DNA from: a virus
Strand: one strand, 5' to 3'
DNA: 55,042 nucleotides
IMG/VR virus record: IMGVR_UViG_3300044491_000241
Location: 1 to 55,042 of that record
Position 1 is the first letter of the stretch. Each line of letters opens with the position of its first letter. Under the pieces are notes generated by a model. It had not been told where the DNA came from. It worked only from the letters and a program-made list of their open reading frames with translations, and made no database searches. Made by a program: the position numbers and the translations under genes. Shown piece by piece: positions 14,982 to 24,630 of the stretch.

Positions 14982-16055
14982 ATGGCTTTTACCACCGCAG
15001 GTGGCTATGGAAATTTACCAAACGGAAATTTTTCCAGCGTCATCTATTCCAAAAAGGTTCAGCTTGCCTTTAGAAAAGCTACAGTTGTAGGCGATATCAC
15101 CAATAGTGACTATTTTGGTGAGATTGCTGCCCAAGGGGACACTGTGAAAATTATTAAGGAGCCAGAAATTTCGGTGGCGTCATATGCACGTGGCCAGAAT
15201 ATTACTGCACAAGACCTTGATGATGAAGACTTCTCCCTCGTAATCGACAAAAGCAACTACTATGCCTTCAAAATCGACGACATCGAAGAAGCGCATTCTC
15301 ATGTAAACTTCATGCAACTTGCTACGGATCGTGCAGCCTATCGTTTGGCTGATCAACATGACCAAGAAGTTTTGGGTTACTTGACAGGTTATAAACAGTC
15401 TGCACTACATGGTTCTGCAGATGCTGTGAATGACGTTGTTAATGGCACAAAAGCTGTAACAACTGCAGGTTCAGACGAACTTCTTTCTTCAATGAAATTG
15501 AAAAAGAGTGACTTTGGTAACATCACAACAGCTTCTGCTGGTGACCACTCAATCCCTGTTGCAGCACGTCTACCAGGTGCAACTGCACTGCCAACTGCTA
15601 CGATCTCACCAGCTATGTTGGTGGCACGTATGGCTCGTTTGCTTGACCAACAGCAAGTTGACAAGCAAGGGCGTTTTATCGTCGTTGACCCCGTATTCAT
15701 GGAAGTACTTCGTGACGAAGATTCACGCTTCATGAATGCAGACTACGGTGAAGCAGGTGGCCTACGTAACGGTCTTGTCTTGAGCAACTTTCATGGCTTT
15801 AGAGTCTACAGTTCAAGCAACTTGCCCGCAGTAGGTACTGGTCCAGGTACAACAGGTACTGCAAACCAGAACGCTAACTTTGGTGCAATCGTAGCTGGTC
15901 ATGATTCTGCTGTCGCAACTGCGGAGCAAATCAGCAAGACTGAAACTTATCGTGACCCTGACAGCTTCGCTGACATTGTTCGTGGTATGCACCTTTACGG
16001 CAGAAAAATTCTGAGGCCAGAAGCCTTGGTTACTGCTAAATACAACTTGGCATAA
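14982..16055 (+). CDS. Major capsid protein
   Basis: 357 aa from ATG 14982, chosen over the upstream in-frame ATG 14931 because GGAGG (14969-14973) lies 8 nt before it. The product is an HK97-fold type T7-like coat protein: N-terminal Gly/Asn-rich arm (GGYGNLPNGNFSS), KIIKEPEISVASY, then a helix ATDRAAYRLADQHDQEVL and QGRFIVVDPVFME. It forms the icosahedral shell around the scaffold. A dedicated promoter and leader upstream agree with its high expression. Confidence 0.88.
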   Translation: MAFTTAGGYGNLPNGNFSSVIYSKKVQLAFRKATVVGDITNSDYFGEIAAQGDTVKIIKEPEISVASYARGQNITAQDLDDEDFSLVIDKSNYYAFKIDDIEEAHSHVNFMQLATDRAAYRLADQHDQEVLGYLTGYKQSALHGSADAVNDVVNGTKAVTTAGSDELLSSMKLKKSDFGNITTASAGDHSIPVAARLPGATALPTATISPAMLVARMARLLDQQQVDKQGRFIVVDPVFMEVLRDEDSRFMNADYGEAGGLRNGLVLSNFHGFRVYSSSNLPAVGTGPGTTGTANQNANFGAIVAGHDSAVATAEQISKTETYRDPDSFADIVRGMHLYGRKILRPEALVTAKYNLA

Positions 16056-16068
16056 GGGAGATTAGACA

Positions 16069-16467
16069 ATGACACCTAACGGAATCCGTATGATCTCTGT
16101 AGAACTTGAAGCAACAGCCCTGTCTGCTGGTGCCAATACAGTTGCTACACTTCCTGCTCAAACAGTCATTTTGGCTGCTGGTGTAGAAGTCACAGAAGCA
16201 CTCACAGGTGCATCTGCTTTGACTTTCGACATTGGCACTGGCCTTGATGATGATGCTTTTGTTGCAGCTTATGCAATGGCTGGTAAAGCTGTAGGTGCAG
16301 TAGCACCTTCTATTGCTGGCATTGCTTATCTGACAGCAGAAGACACACTCGACCTTACAATTGATACCCTAACAGGTACAGCAACTGCAGGTAAACTACG
16401 TGTGTGGGCAATGACTGCTGACGTTGATGGCAAAGGGGCTGCAGAAGTAGCTCGTGATCAAGTATAA
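16069..16467 (+). CDS. Small Ala/Thr-rich head-associated protein
   Basis: 132 aa, beta-rich, Ala/Thr/Gly/Val-dominated, without TM or signal. It directly follows the capsid gene with a GGGAGATT ribosome site, the usual position of a decoration or minor head protein. No family recognised. A hairpin follows the gene. Confidence 0.7.
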   Translation: MTPNGIRMISVELEATALSAGANTVATLPAQTVILAAGVEVTEALTGASALTFDIGTGLDDDAFVAAYAMAGKAVGAVAPSIAGIAYLTAEDTLDLTIDTLTGTATAGKLRVWAMTADVDGKGAAEVARDQV

Positions 16468-16480
16468 ATAGTTAATCTTT

Positions 16481-16505
16481 AGGGGCTGGGAAACTGGCCC
16501 CTTTA
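16481..16505 (+). terminator. Hairpin after head genes
   Basis: AGGGGC (16481-16486) pairs with GCCCCT (16497-16502), followed by TTTAGGG. The stem is short and the T-run brief, so it may be an attenuator that lowers transcription from the capsid promoter into the tail genes rather than a full stop. Confidence 0.45.
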
Positions 16506-16527
16506 GGGCATCTGAAGGATTTTTGTA

Positions 16528-17256
16528 ATGGCAACTTACGTTACTCTTGTTAATGAGCTACTTCGTAGATTAAACGAGGTTACTCTTGATACGGCAGGTG
16601 ATGGCTTTGGGACAGTACGTAACGTACAAGCCTTGGCTAAAGATGCAATAAATAGTTCCATTAGAAATATCTTACAGACAGGCCAGGAGTGGCCTTTTCT
16701 TAAAACAACTTATACTCAAGAATTAACTGCAGGAACAAGACAGTACAGCTTTCCTGCAGACTTTTCTAGAGCAGACTGGCAAACTTTCTACATAAAGAAA
16801 CTTTCTTCTGCAGACAACACACCTATGTCTTTACACACTATTACTTATGACGAGTACATACAAAGGTACAGACACTACGATGATACTGGAGAGCAAACAG
16901 GTATTTCAGCCCCTACTCTTGTCTATCAAACTAATGAAGACAAGTTTGGTGTGACTCCTATTCCAGATCAAGCCTACGAGATTGAGTACGTGTACTGGTC
17001 TTTTCCTTCTGATCTTACATCATTTGATGATACAACAGTTGTTCCCGACAGATTTAAACACGTAATTATTGATGGCGCAATGATGTACCTTATGCGGTTC
17101 AGGTCTAATGAGCAGAGTGCTCAGATACATCAAGGCGTGTTTCAAGATGGTATTAAGTCTATGAGAAGAATACTTGTAGATGAACCTCTCCGTATTAGAT
17201 CTACAGTAGTGGATCGCGCTAACTCTTCTAATCAAGTGTTGGGTAGAGTAGTTTAA
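16528..17256 (+). CDS. Tail tubular protein A-like (gp11 type)
   Basis: 242 aa. The N-terminus (LVNELLRRLNEVTLD), the WPFLKTTYTQELTAGTRQYSF segment and the IEYVYWSFP segment match the gatekeeper/tail tubular A proteins of T7-like phages, which sit below the portal ring. Located between head and tail-B-like genes in the standard order. AAGGATTT precedes ATG 16528. Its stop overlaps the next ATG (TAATG). Confidence 0.75.
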   Translation: MATYVTLVNELLRRLNEVTLDTAGDGFGTVRNVQALAKDAINSSIRNILQTGQEWPFLKTTYTQELTAGTRQYSFPADFSRADWQTFYIKKLSSADNTPMSLHTITYDEYIQRYRHYDDTGEQTGISAPTLVYQTNEDKFGVTPIPDQAYEIEYVYWSFPSDLTSFDDTTVVPDRFKHVIIDGAMMYLMRFRSNEQSAQIHQGVFQDGIKSMRRILVDEPLRIRSTVVDRANSSNQVLGRVV

Positions 17257-18800
17257 TGGCAGACAACTTAGGTTCCTTTAAAGTATTTGCTCAAGGTGGC
17301 TTGAACCTAAACAGAGATGTTCTATCTCAAGGGGAAATTGCACCTGGTTCAGCTATAACACTTCTAAACTATGAACCAGCTATTACGGGTGGTTACAGAC
17401 GTGTGAGTGGTTTTACTAATGCGTATGGTACGGTCACAGGAACAGGAAGTGTTCTTGGGGTAGTAGTAGCAAATGGGATAAACGATGGTATTCTAGCTGC
17501 TCGTAAACCTTCTAGTGGAAATAACTACTTACATAAATGGAACAACTCTAGTTCATCTTGGGATGCAGTAACGACTTCTGGTTCTCCTACAATGGTGGGT
17601 GTAACTAAGGTTAGATTTACAAGGTACAACTTTGGTAGCCCAAAGGTTATTCTTACAGATGGTATAAATCCTGCAGCTACCTACGATGGTACAACCTACA
17701 CGCAGATTACAGCGTCAGGAGCACCTGACGATCCTAAGTTCTCTGCAGTGTTTCAAAACCATATGTTCTTAGCTGGTGACCCTAACGAGAACACAAACCT
17801 TTACTTTAGTGCACCATACGATGAAACAGATTTTGATCCTGCTAATGGATCAGGGGTAATTAATGTAGGTTTTCCTATTGTAGCAATAAAACCGTTTAGA
17901 GATCAGCTTTTTATATTTGGTACAACTAATATAAAAAGACTAGAGGGAAATAATATAACTAACTTTGCAGCCAGTGAGGTAACAAATGATCTTGGTTGCA
18001 TTGCGTCAGACAGTGTAGTTGAAATTGCAGGTGATTTGCTTTTCTTATCTCAAGATGGCCTACGTCCTATTTCAGGAACCAACAAAATTGGGGACGTTAA
18101 CCTTGAGACTATATCAAAAAACATTCAGTCTTTGTTTACTGATGTTGTATTTGAACAAGATCTAGATGCTTTATCTTCTGTAGTAATTAGAGGTAAGTCA
18201 CAATTCAGACTTTTCTATGATATTGACAACTCTAACGGTTTGATTGGTGGTCTACGATTAGGGCAACAGGGTGGAATTAACTTTGAGTTTGGACAGCTAC
18301 TAGGTATCGAAGTTACTTGCGCTGCGAGTGGATACATAGGACAAAACGAGGTTGTTATACATGGTGACAAGTCTGGTGCTGTGCACAGACAAGAGCAAGG
18401 AAATAACTTTGGTGGCAACAATATTGTAAGTGTCTACCAAACACCATTCTTGCACATGCAAGATCCAGAGCAACGTAAGATTATTCATAACGTTGCTACT
18501 TATCTTAGATCAGAAGGTAATAACGAGATCATAATGTCCGTAGTCTACGATTATGATGATACTACTATTCTTAATCCAACTAACTTTACACTGACAAATG
18601 AAGGTGCGGCTGCTTTCTATAACGAAGCAATCTACGATGAAGCCAACACAATTTGGAGTGGTAACCCATCTCCAGTCAAAAGGGTTAATGTTTCAGGGTC
18701 AGGTAAATCAGTTTCTTTTAGGTACGTTACAAATGACACGAATGCGGCACACAGTATACAAGGTATTGTTGTGACGTTTGGTGTGGGGGATAGATTATAA
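17256..18800 (+). CDS. Tail tubular protein B-like / tail stabilisation protein
   Basis: 514 aa beta-rich protein with no TM, following tail tubular A and preceding the fibre. Segments such as LNLNRDVLSQGEIAPGSA and PKFSAVFQNHMFLAGD and the DGLRPISG loop suggest a propeller-like nozzle protein. By order and size it fits the tail nozzle (T7 gp12-like) of marine podoviruses, though it is shorter than T7 gp12. Only one base separates it from the fibre start. Confidence 0.65.
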   Translation: MADNLGSFKVFAQGGLNLNRDVLSQGEIAPGSAITLLNYEPAITGGYRRVSGFTNAYGTVTGTGSVLGVVVANGINDGILAARKPSSGNNYLHKWNNSSSSWDAVTTSGSPTMVGVTKVRFTRYNFGSPKVILTDGINPAATYDGTTYTQITASGAPDDPKFSAVFQNHMFLAGDPNENTNLYFSAPYDETDFDPANGSGVINVGFPIVAIKPFRDQLFIFGTTNIKRLEGNNITNFAASEVTNDLGCIASDSVVEIAGDLLFLSQDGLRPISGTNKIGDVNLETISKNIQSLFTDVVFEQDLDALSSVVIRGKSQFRLFYDIDNSNGLIGGLRLGQQGGINFEFGQLLGIEVTCAASGYIGQNEVVIHGDKSGAVHRQEQGNNFGGNNIVSVYQTPFLHMQDPEQRKIIHNVATYLRSEGNNEIIMSVVYDYDDTTILNPTNFTLTNEGAAAFYNEAIYDEANTIWSGNPSPVKRVNVSGSGKSVSFRYVTNDTNAAHSIQGIVVTFGVGDRL

Positions 18801-21800
18801 ATGGCAGGTTATCAGAGAAAAAGTGCTGGGGATATTGTTGCGGGGGCGGTTGTTAAAGCTGCACCAGTAGACACAGAGTTTAATTGTCTAAGAGACGCAT
18901 TCAACGAATCCACAGGTCACAAACACGATGGATCTTCAACAGAAGGTGCTTACGTTCCTATTATCGCAGACTCAGACGCAAATAATAAAGTCTGTGTTGA
19001 TACATCAAATAATAGATTAAGCTTCTTTACAGAGGTTTCTTCTGCTGCGACTGAGCAAATGAGGGTTCAAGACGGAGCCATCGTACCTGTAACGGATGAT
19101 GACATTGACCTTGGTATTACAACTACAAACAGATTTAAAAATCTATTTCTATCAGGTAATGCTACGGTTGGAGGAACATCCACTGTAACAGGAAACAGTA
19201 CTTTTGCTGGTACTCTTGGAGTTACAGGTGTTGCTACTTTTTCTGATACAGTTTGTGTGCCAGCTTTTAAAGCTACAGGGACATCAACTCTAACTACTGT
19301 GGACATCAATGCAGGTAATATTGATGGCACTGTTATCGGTGCTTCTACTGCTGCTGCTGGCAGCTTTACTACAGTTAGTACGTCAGGACAGGGTACTTTT
19401 GCTACAGTCGATGTCAATGGCGGTACTATTGATGGTGTTATTATTGGCGGCACTACGCCAGGTCTTATAACTGGTACAACCATCACAGGTACTAGTCTTG
19501 TAGGTCCAGTTACAGGTAATGTCACAGGTAACATTACTGGTAACGTAACAGGTGACCTAACAGGTAATGTTGCAGGAAACGTAACAGGTGATGTCACTGG
19601 GGATCTCACAGGAAATGTTACAGGAGATGTAACAGGAGACCTGACTGGTAACGTTACAGGTAATGTAACTGGTAATGTAACTGGTGACTTGACAGGTGAC
19701 GTAACTGGAGATGTAACAGGTGATGTTACAGGCAATGTTACAGGAAACGTAACAGGGAATGTCACTGGTAACCTAACAGGAAATGTTACAGGTAACGTAA
19801 CTGGTGACTTAACTGGGGATGTTACTGGTGACTTAACTGGTAATGTTACTGGTGACTTAACTGGTGATGTCACAGGAGATGTTACTGGAGATCTGACTGG
19901 TAATGTTACTGGAAATGTTACAGGTGACGTAACTGGTGACGTAACTTCAACAGGAACGTCTACCTTTACAACCTTGCAGCTAACAGGGGATATGGATGCT
20001 AACAGTAATAAGATTACAAATTTAGCAGAGCCTGTTTCTGATTCTGATGCAGCCACAAAATTGTATGTAGATAATGCAGTTGAAGGTTTGGATGTAAAAG
20101 GTTCTGTTAGAGTTGCTACAACTGCAAACATTACTTTGAGTGGTACTCAAACTATTGATGGTATTGCTGTAGTTGCAGACAACAGAGTTCTTGTTAAAGA
20201 TCAAAGCACAGCTTCAGAGAATGGTGTGTACGTAGTTGCTGCAGGTGCTTGGTCTAGATCAGATGACGCAGATACTTTTGATAAACATGTAGGTGCTTTC
20301 TTCTTTGTCGAAGAAGGTACAACAAATGGTGACAATGGTTTTGTAGGCACTGCAGATTCTGGTGGTACTCTTGATACTACTGACATAACATTTGTACAAT
20401 TCTCAGGTGCAGGTCAGATTACAGCAGGTACTGGTCTTACTAAGTCTGGAAACACTATTAATGTTGTTACTGCTGACTCAGGGAGAATTGTAACAAATGC
20501 AGATAATATTGATCTTGCTACTACAGGTGTGAGTGCAGGAACTTATAAGTCTGTTACCACAGATGTTTATGGTCGTATTACAAGTGGTACAAATCCAACT
20601 ACTCTTTCTGGTTATGGTATTGCTGATGCCTATACAATTACATGCTTAGATACTTTACTTGATGCTAAGTTAGATGTAGCAGGAGATACAATGACTGGGA
20701 ACCTTTCAATGGGTTCTAACAAAGTCACATCTACTGCAACTCCAACAACTGATGATGACCTTACTCGTAAAGGTTACGTTGATAGTCAAGATGCTCTTAA
20801 GTTTAACTTAACTGGTGGGACTCTTACTGGTGATTTAACTCTTGGTAGTAATAAAGCCACATCTACAGCTACTCCTACAACAGATGATACTCTTACACGT
20901 AAGGGCTATGTTGATACTCAACGTGATACAAGACTAGCTTGTACAGGTGGGACTTTATCAGGAAGTGTAGAAACTACTTGTCCTATTATTTCTTGTTACA
21001 CACCTGCCAATGCATGTGACCTGACTAATAAGTGTTACGTTGATGGTATATTACAATCAGCTACTGCAGCCTGTACTTCTGCTGCTTGTGCATTAGCAAG
21101 TCAGACTGCTGCAGCAACCTCTGAAACAAATGCAAGTAACTCAGCTTCTGCTGCTGCTACTTCAGCCAATAATGCTGCTACATCTTATGACGATTTTGAT
21201 GATAGGTACCTTGGTGATAAGGCATCAAATCCCTCTGTTGATAACGATGGAGATGCCCTTCTGACAGGAGCAATCTACTGGAACTCAACAGACAATGCAC
21301 TAAAAATTTATACAGGTTCTGCATGGAACAGTGCAGCATTTACTCTTGGTGATGCTCTTACTGCTGTTTCTGAGGATACTTCTCCAACACTAGGTGGAAA
21401 CTTAGCAGGTAACTCTCAATGTATTACTGGTGTTGCAAACATTTGTGCTACTAACCTTTATGGCGCTGTAACAGGTAATGTGACAGGAAACGTAACTGGC
21501 AATGTTTCAGGTAATCTTACAGGTAATGTAACTTCTTCTGGCACAAGTTGTTTTGCTACAGTTTGTACAACTGGTAACAGTACTCTTGTAGGAAACCTTA
21601 CTGTTAATGGAAACACTACCCTAGGTAATGCAGCTAGTGACACTGTAACTCTTACAGCAGACGTTGCTTCTAATATTATTCCAAGTGCTGATAGCACTCA
21701 CAGCCTAGGTGACAGTTCTAACTACTGGTCACATGGATACATAGATGCTATCACAACAACAGGAGCAGTTGTAATTGGAGGAGATCTAACTGTTAATGGT

Positions 21801-22817
21801 ACAACCACTACTGTAGCTACGACAAACACAGTTGTATCAGATTCCTTGATAGAATTAGGAAATGGAACATCTGGTTCCCCATCTAATGACGCAGGTATTG
21901 TTATTGAACGTGGTAGCAGTGCCAACGCATTCATGGGTTTTGATGAGTCAGCAGACAAGTTTATTGTAGGTACAGGTACATTTACTGGTGCATCTACAGG
22001 AAACCTTTCTATTACAACAGGTACACTTGTAGCTAACGTAGAGGGTAATGTAACAGGAGATGTCACTGGTAATGCTGATACTGCAACAACACTAGAAACT
22101 GCACGTACAATAGGTGGTGTTTCTTTTAATGGTTCAGCTAACATAAACCTACCAGGTGTTAACACTGCAGGAAACCAGAACACATCTGGTAATGCAGCTA
22201 CAGCAACTGCTTGGGCTACAGCTAGAACACTTTGTATTTGTGGGGATGCTACAGGCTCTGCTTCTATTGATGGATCTGGTAATGTAAACTTGACGGTTGC
22301 AGTAGTGGATGATAGCCACAACCACACAGTAGCTAACGTTGATGGACTAGCTACCTGCTTATCTAATAAAGCTTCTACTACCTGTGCAGGTACTATTGTT
22401 ACCTGTTTAGCAGGTAAGGCAGCAATAGCTGGTGCAACTACTCAAAACTTTAGTGCGCTATGTGCAATTGGTGCAAATTGTATGATAGCCCCTGTTATTT
22501 GTGGTACGACCTGTGTCGTAGCACCTGACATCAATGCAACGTCTGACTGCAGATGCAAGAGTAACATTGTTACAGTTGAGAATGCTTACTGCAAGTTAGG
22601 TCAAATACGTGGGGTTAACTACAACTGGAAAGACTCAGGAAAATACACAATAGGTGTTATTGCACAAGAAGTAGAAGAAGTTCTTCCAGAACTTGTAACT
22701 ACAGATGACGATGGCATGAAGGCAGTAAACTATAACGGCATCGTAGGTGTTCTAGTTGAAACAGTGAAATGCCTTCAAAGCAAAGTAGAGGAACTAGAGA
22801 ATGGCTCTAAAGGTTAG
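18801..22817 (+). CDS. Large tail fibre/spike with TG-N/D-V repeats and S74 chaperone
   Basis: 1338 aa. N-terminal virion-binding part (about 1-235), then 36 tetrapeptide repeats of Thr-Gly-(Asn/Asp)-(Val/Leu/Ile) at residues 238-381. The middle contains repeated modules ending in LTRKGYVDSQ or similar and an Ala/Ser/Asn-rich coiled coil. A second short TGNV block lies near 890. The C-terminus from about 1248 is an intramolecular chaperone of the peptidase S74 type: S1248-D1249 (SDCRCKSN), NWKDSGKYTIGVIAQEVEEV and a terminal coiled coil. The chaperone would trimerise and then cleave itself off before Ser1248. The C-terminal half is enriched in Cys. Host-recognition role by position. Confidence 0.88.
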   Translation: MAGYQRKSAGDIVAGAVVKAAPVDTEFNCLRDAFNESTGHKHDGSSTEGAYVPIIADSDANNKVCVDTSNNRLSFFTEVSSAATEQMRVQDGAIVPVTDDDIDLGITTTNRFKNLFLSGNATVGGTSTVTGNSTFAGTLGVTGVATFSDTVCVPAFKATGTSTLTTVDINAGNIDGTVIGASTAAAGSFTTVSTSGQGTFATVDVNGGTIDGVIIGGTTPGLITGTTITGTSLVGPVTGNVTGNITGNVTGDLTGNVAGNVTGDVTGDLTGNVTGDVTGDLTGNVTGNVTGNVTGDLTGDVTGDVTGDVTGNVTGNVTGNVTGNLTGNVTGNVTGDLTGDVTGDLTGNVTGDLTGDVTGDVTGDLTGNVTGNVTGDVTGDVTSTGTSTFTTLQLTGDMDANSNKITNLAEPVSDSDAATKLYVDNAVEGLDVKGSVRVATTANITLSGTQTIDGIAVVADNRVLVKDQSTASENGVYVVAAGAWSRSDDADTFDKHVGAFFFVEEGTTNGDNGFVGTADSGGTLDTTDITFVQFSGAGQITAGTGLTKSGNTINVVTADSGRIVTNADNIDLATTGVSAGTYKSVTTDVYGRITSGTNPTTLSGYGIADAYTITCLDTLLDAKLDVAGDTMTGNLSMGSNKVTSTATPTTDDDLTRKGYVDSQDALKFNLTGGTLTGDLTLGSNKATSTATPTTDDTLTRKGYVDTQRDTRLACTGGTLSGSVETTCPIISCYTPANACDLTNKCYVDGILQSATAACTSAACALASQTAAATSETNASNSASAAATSANNAATSYDDFDDRYLGDKASNPSVDNDGDALLTGAIYWNSTDNALKIYTGSAWNSAAFTLGDALTAVSEDTSPTLGGNLAGNSQCITGVANICATNLYGAVTGNVTGNVTGNVSGNLTGNVTSSGTSCFATVCTTGNSTLVGNLTVNGNTTLGNAASDTVTLTADVASNIIPSADSTHSLGDSSNYWSHGYIDAITTTGAVVIGGDLTVNGTTTTVATTNTVVSDSLIELGNGTSGSPSNDAGIVIERGSSANAFMGFDESADKFIVGTGTFTGASTGNLSITTGTLVANVEGNVTGDVTGNADTATTLETARTIGGVSFNGSANINLPGVNTAGNQNTSGNAATATAWATARTLCICGDATGSASIDGSGNVNLTVAVVDDSHNHTVANVDGLATCLSNKASTTCAGTIVTCLAGKAAIAGATTQNFSALCAIGANCMIAPVICGTTCVVAPDINATSDCRCKSNIVTVENAYCKLGQIRGVNYNWKDSGKYTIGVIAQEVEEVLPELVTTDDDGMKAVNYNGIVGVLVETVKCLQSKVEELENGSKG
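19512..19943 (+). repeat. 36 x 12-bp protein-level repeat in fibre gene
   Basis: Thirty-six consecutive 12-base units encode Thr-Gly-X-(Val/Leu/Ile). Synonymous positions vary between units (aca/act, ggt/gga, gta/gtt/gtc), so the array is conserved as protein but not as DNA. This contrasts with the identical copies at 548-643 and indicates an old, selected repeat. Confidence 0.9.
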
Positions 22818-23016
22818 TGGCACAGACGTAATAGACAATAGCAAGAATATACCATCAGGTACTCCATCAGTACAGGGTACTATAGTTACTGCTACAGTTC
22901 TTACGGCACCTTCAGGTAACACTGCAGGTAGACCTGCTTCCCCAAACACAGGCCACATCTACTTCGATACAGACGAAGGTAAGTTATTAGCTTACAACGG
23001 AACTGAATGGGCTTAA
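22801..23016 (+). CDS. Small fibre-module protein
   Basis: 71 aa overlapping the end of the large fibre gene by 17 bases, with GAGG upstream of the ATG. It consists of an N-terminal segment (LKVSGTDVIDNSKNI) and the module IYFDTDEGKLLAYNGTEWA, which recurs at the N-terminus of the next gene. Probably a small tail-fibre accessory or a truncated, duplicated fibre head. Confidence 0.7.
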   Translation: MALKVSGTDVIDNSKNIPSGTPSVQGTIVTATVLTAPSGNTAGRPASPNTGHIYFDTDEGKLLAYNGTEWA

Positions 23017-23046
23017 TTCACGATAGTCTTAGGACGGAGAATATAA

Positions 23047-24531
23047 ATGGCGTATAAGATTAATGGCACTACGGTTGTCGATAACAGCAGGAACGTATGT
23101 GCCTGTTGTGTTACCTCGTGTTGTATTACAGCTAGTTCTAGGATGGATGTACCATCAGGCGATACAGCCAGTAGACCAGGATCTCCTGCTACTGGTTCTA
23201 TTTATTTTGATACAGATGAAACTTCACTTGTAGCCTATGATGGTTCAGCTTGGGCTTCTGTAGGTGGTGGTGGATATCCTCAAATAGCTGCTCATTGCAA
23301 TGCTGTACCTACTATAAATGGTACAATTCAGGATAGGCAAGTAAAAGTACCAGTCTCTTTTAATAATATGGTCCACAGTATAAATGGTTCTTACAAAGCA
23401 GGTAATCCCTACAACAATTCTCTTTTTGTAGGTCTGAAAACAACAGGTACTACTCTAGAACTATGTAACGTCAGTGGCGGTGGTACTAGCACACTAGGTG
23501 CTTGGTTCACAGGAGGTAGTTTTGTATCCCCAGATAAAAATTTCTATTCTTTTAGTACTGGGGGTGAAAGTAATTTCTGTGTCTGCGGTAAAAGTTTTGG
23601 ATTCTCACCAGAAAAGATTTACCAGATGTCTTCCTGTAACAGGTCCACAAGTGTAGCTGGTACTATTATGACCCTAGGGGCTTATTCAGGTAACACCAAA
23701 ATATTTGGGATTCATGCGTCTGGGCATTTTGGTATGTGGTGTTGTACTGGCACTTTAATATGTATGGGTCGAATATGTCAGAACAATCAATCTTTTGCTA
23801 ATGCCTATGGTTTATTTACAACGTGTTCTGGTGATATTGGCCTGTTCCTTTGTAACGGTAAATTTATTGTTCATTTAGATGTTGATACTTTATCTATTCA
23901 ATGTCAGTTTTGCTACACCATTACAGAGCCTACAAAGATGGATGGGCAAGGTGGAGCACCAAGAGAAACAACGACTGCAGTTGGATTTCCTGGTTGCTGT
24001 AAGTACGGGTACGTTTGGGATAAAGTCAATTGTTGTATGTACAATATTATTTCTAGCAACGGCTCAAATCAGTTTGAAACCAAGCCAACTTGGATGTCTG
24101 TGAATGACAGTCTTTACTTTAAAACCTTTGGGTGCTACGGGGGTGGAAAATGTTGTACTAAACTAGAAAGGGTTAACGCAAATGGCACTAGAGACTGTTA
24201 TATAAGTGTTTGCGGTGGACTGAGTTATTTTTGGACCACTGATTTTGATACGTATATTGCTAATAATTTAGGTGAAAAGTTAATAAGTGTTCCTGGCACT
24301 GCCTGTGATAATGGGATATTTCCAGCATACGCCGTTAACGTAGACGTTAGTGTTAGTCATAGTGCGTGGAAAAGTGGAGTTTTAAGCTGTATTTTTCCTT
24401 CTGGTGGTGCCATGTCTTGCACAGCATCACCTGCTGCTAGTCAAGGCACACACAGTATTTACGTTGTGCAACTTAACTGTACCTACTGTATACAATCTTG
24501 TCTTTGTGTAACGGATGTTGTACGGACTTAA
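23047..24531 (+). CDS. Cysteine-rich tail fibre-like protein
   Basis: 494 aa. N-terminus repeats the previous gene's module (KINGTTVVDNSRN, then IYFDTDETSLVAYDG). The remainder is a beta-rich, Gly/Ser/Thr-rich receptor-binding-like body with 34 Cys (6.9%), many as CC or CxC pairs (VCACCVTSCC, MWCCTGTLICMGRICQ, SCLCV). No signal peptide, so the protein folds in the reducing cytoplasm; the Cys may bind metal or form disulfides once outside. It ends the fibre block. No enzymatic motif recognised. Confidence 0.8.
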   Translation: MAYKINGTTVVDNSRNVCACCVTSCCITASSRMDVPSGDTASRPGSPATGSIYFDTDETSLVAYDGSAWASVGGGGYPQIAAHCNAVPTINGTIQDRQVKVPVSFNNMVHSINGSYKAGNPYNNSLFVGLKTTGTTLELCNVSGGGTSTLGAWFTGGSFVSPDKNFYSFSTGGESNFCVCGKSFGFSPEKIYQMSSCNRSTSVAGTIMTLGAYSGNTKIFGIHASGHFGMWCCTGTLICMGRICQNNQSFANAYGLFTTCSGDIGLFLCNGKFIVHLDVDTLSIQCQFCYTITEPTKMDGQGGAPRETTTAVGFPGCCKYGYVWDKVNCCMYNIISSNGSNQFETKPTWMSVNDSLYFKTFGCYGGGKCCTKLERVNANGTRDCYISVCGGLSYFWTTDFDTYIANNLGEKLISVPGTACDNGIFPAYAVNVDVSVSHSAWKSGVLSCIFPSGGAMSCTASPAASQGTHSIYVVQLNCTYCIQSCLCVTDVVRT

Positions 24532-24540
24532 TTGTTAAAA

Positions 24541-24603
24541 GCAAAGACCTTGCCTTTGCCTATAAAAAGTACTAATATACTCACCAAAACCTGTGAGGTT
24601 TTG
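24541..24603 (+). terminator. Paired hairpins after the fibre genes
   Basis: Two stems lie in the 99-bp gap: GCAAAG (24541-24546) with CTTTGC (24554-24559), and a perfect 8-bp stem CAAAACCT-GTG-AGGTTTTG (24585-24603). The second is followed by TAAAGATAATAA, not a clean T-run, so termination is likely partial. Together they mark the border between fibre and sugar genes. Confidence 0.5.
24550..24578 (+). promoter_or_regulatory. Weak promoter candidate for the sugar cassette
   Basis: TTGCCT (24550-24555), 17-bp spacer, TAATAT (24573-24578), lying between two hairpins just upstream of the glycosyltransferase gene. The -10 is poor, so this is only a candidate. Confidence 0.25.
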
Positions 24604-24630
24604 TAAAGATAATAATAAGAAAGAGTATGC

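Noticed and set aside
19067-20131. 354-aa minus-strand open frame rich in Pro-Val-Thr repeats
   Set aside because: It is the antisense of the TG-N/D-V fibre repeat, which lacks stops on the opposite strand because of its codon pattern.
21722-22327. 201-aa minus-strand open frame
   Set aside because: Antisense to the fibre gene, with Pro/Val/Ala shadow composition.
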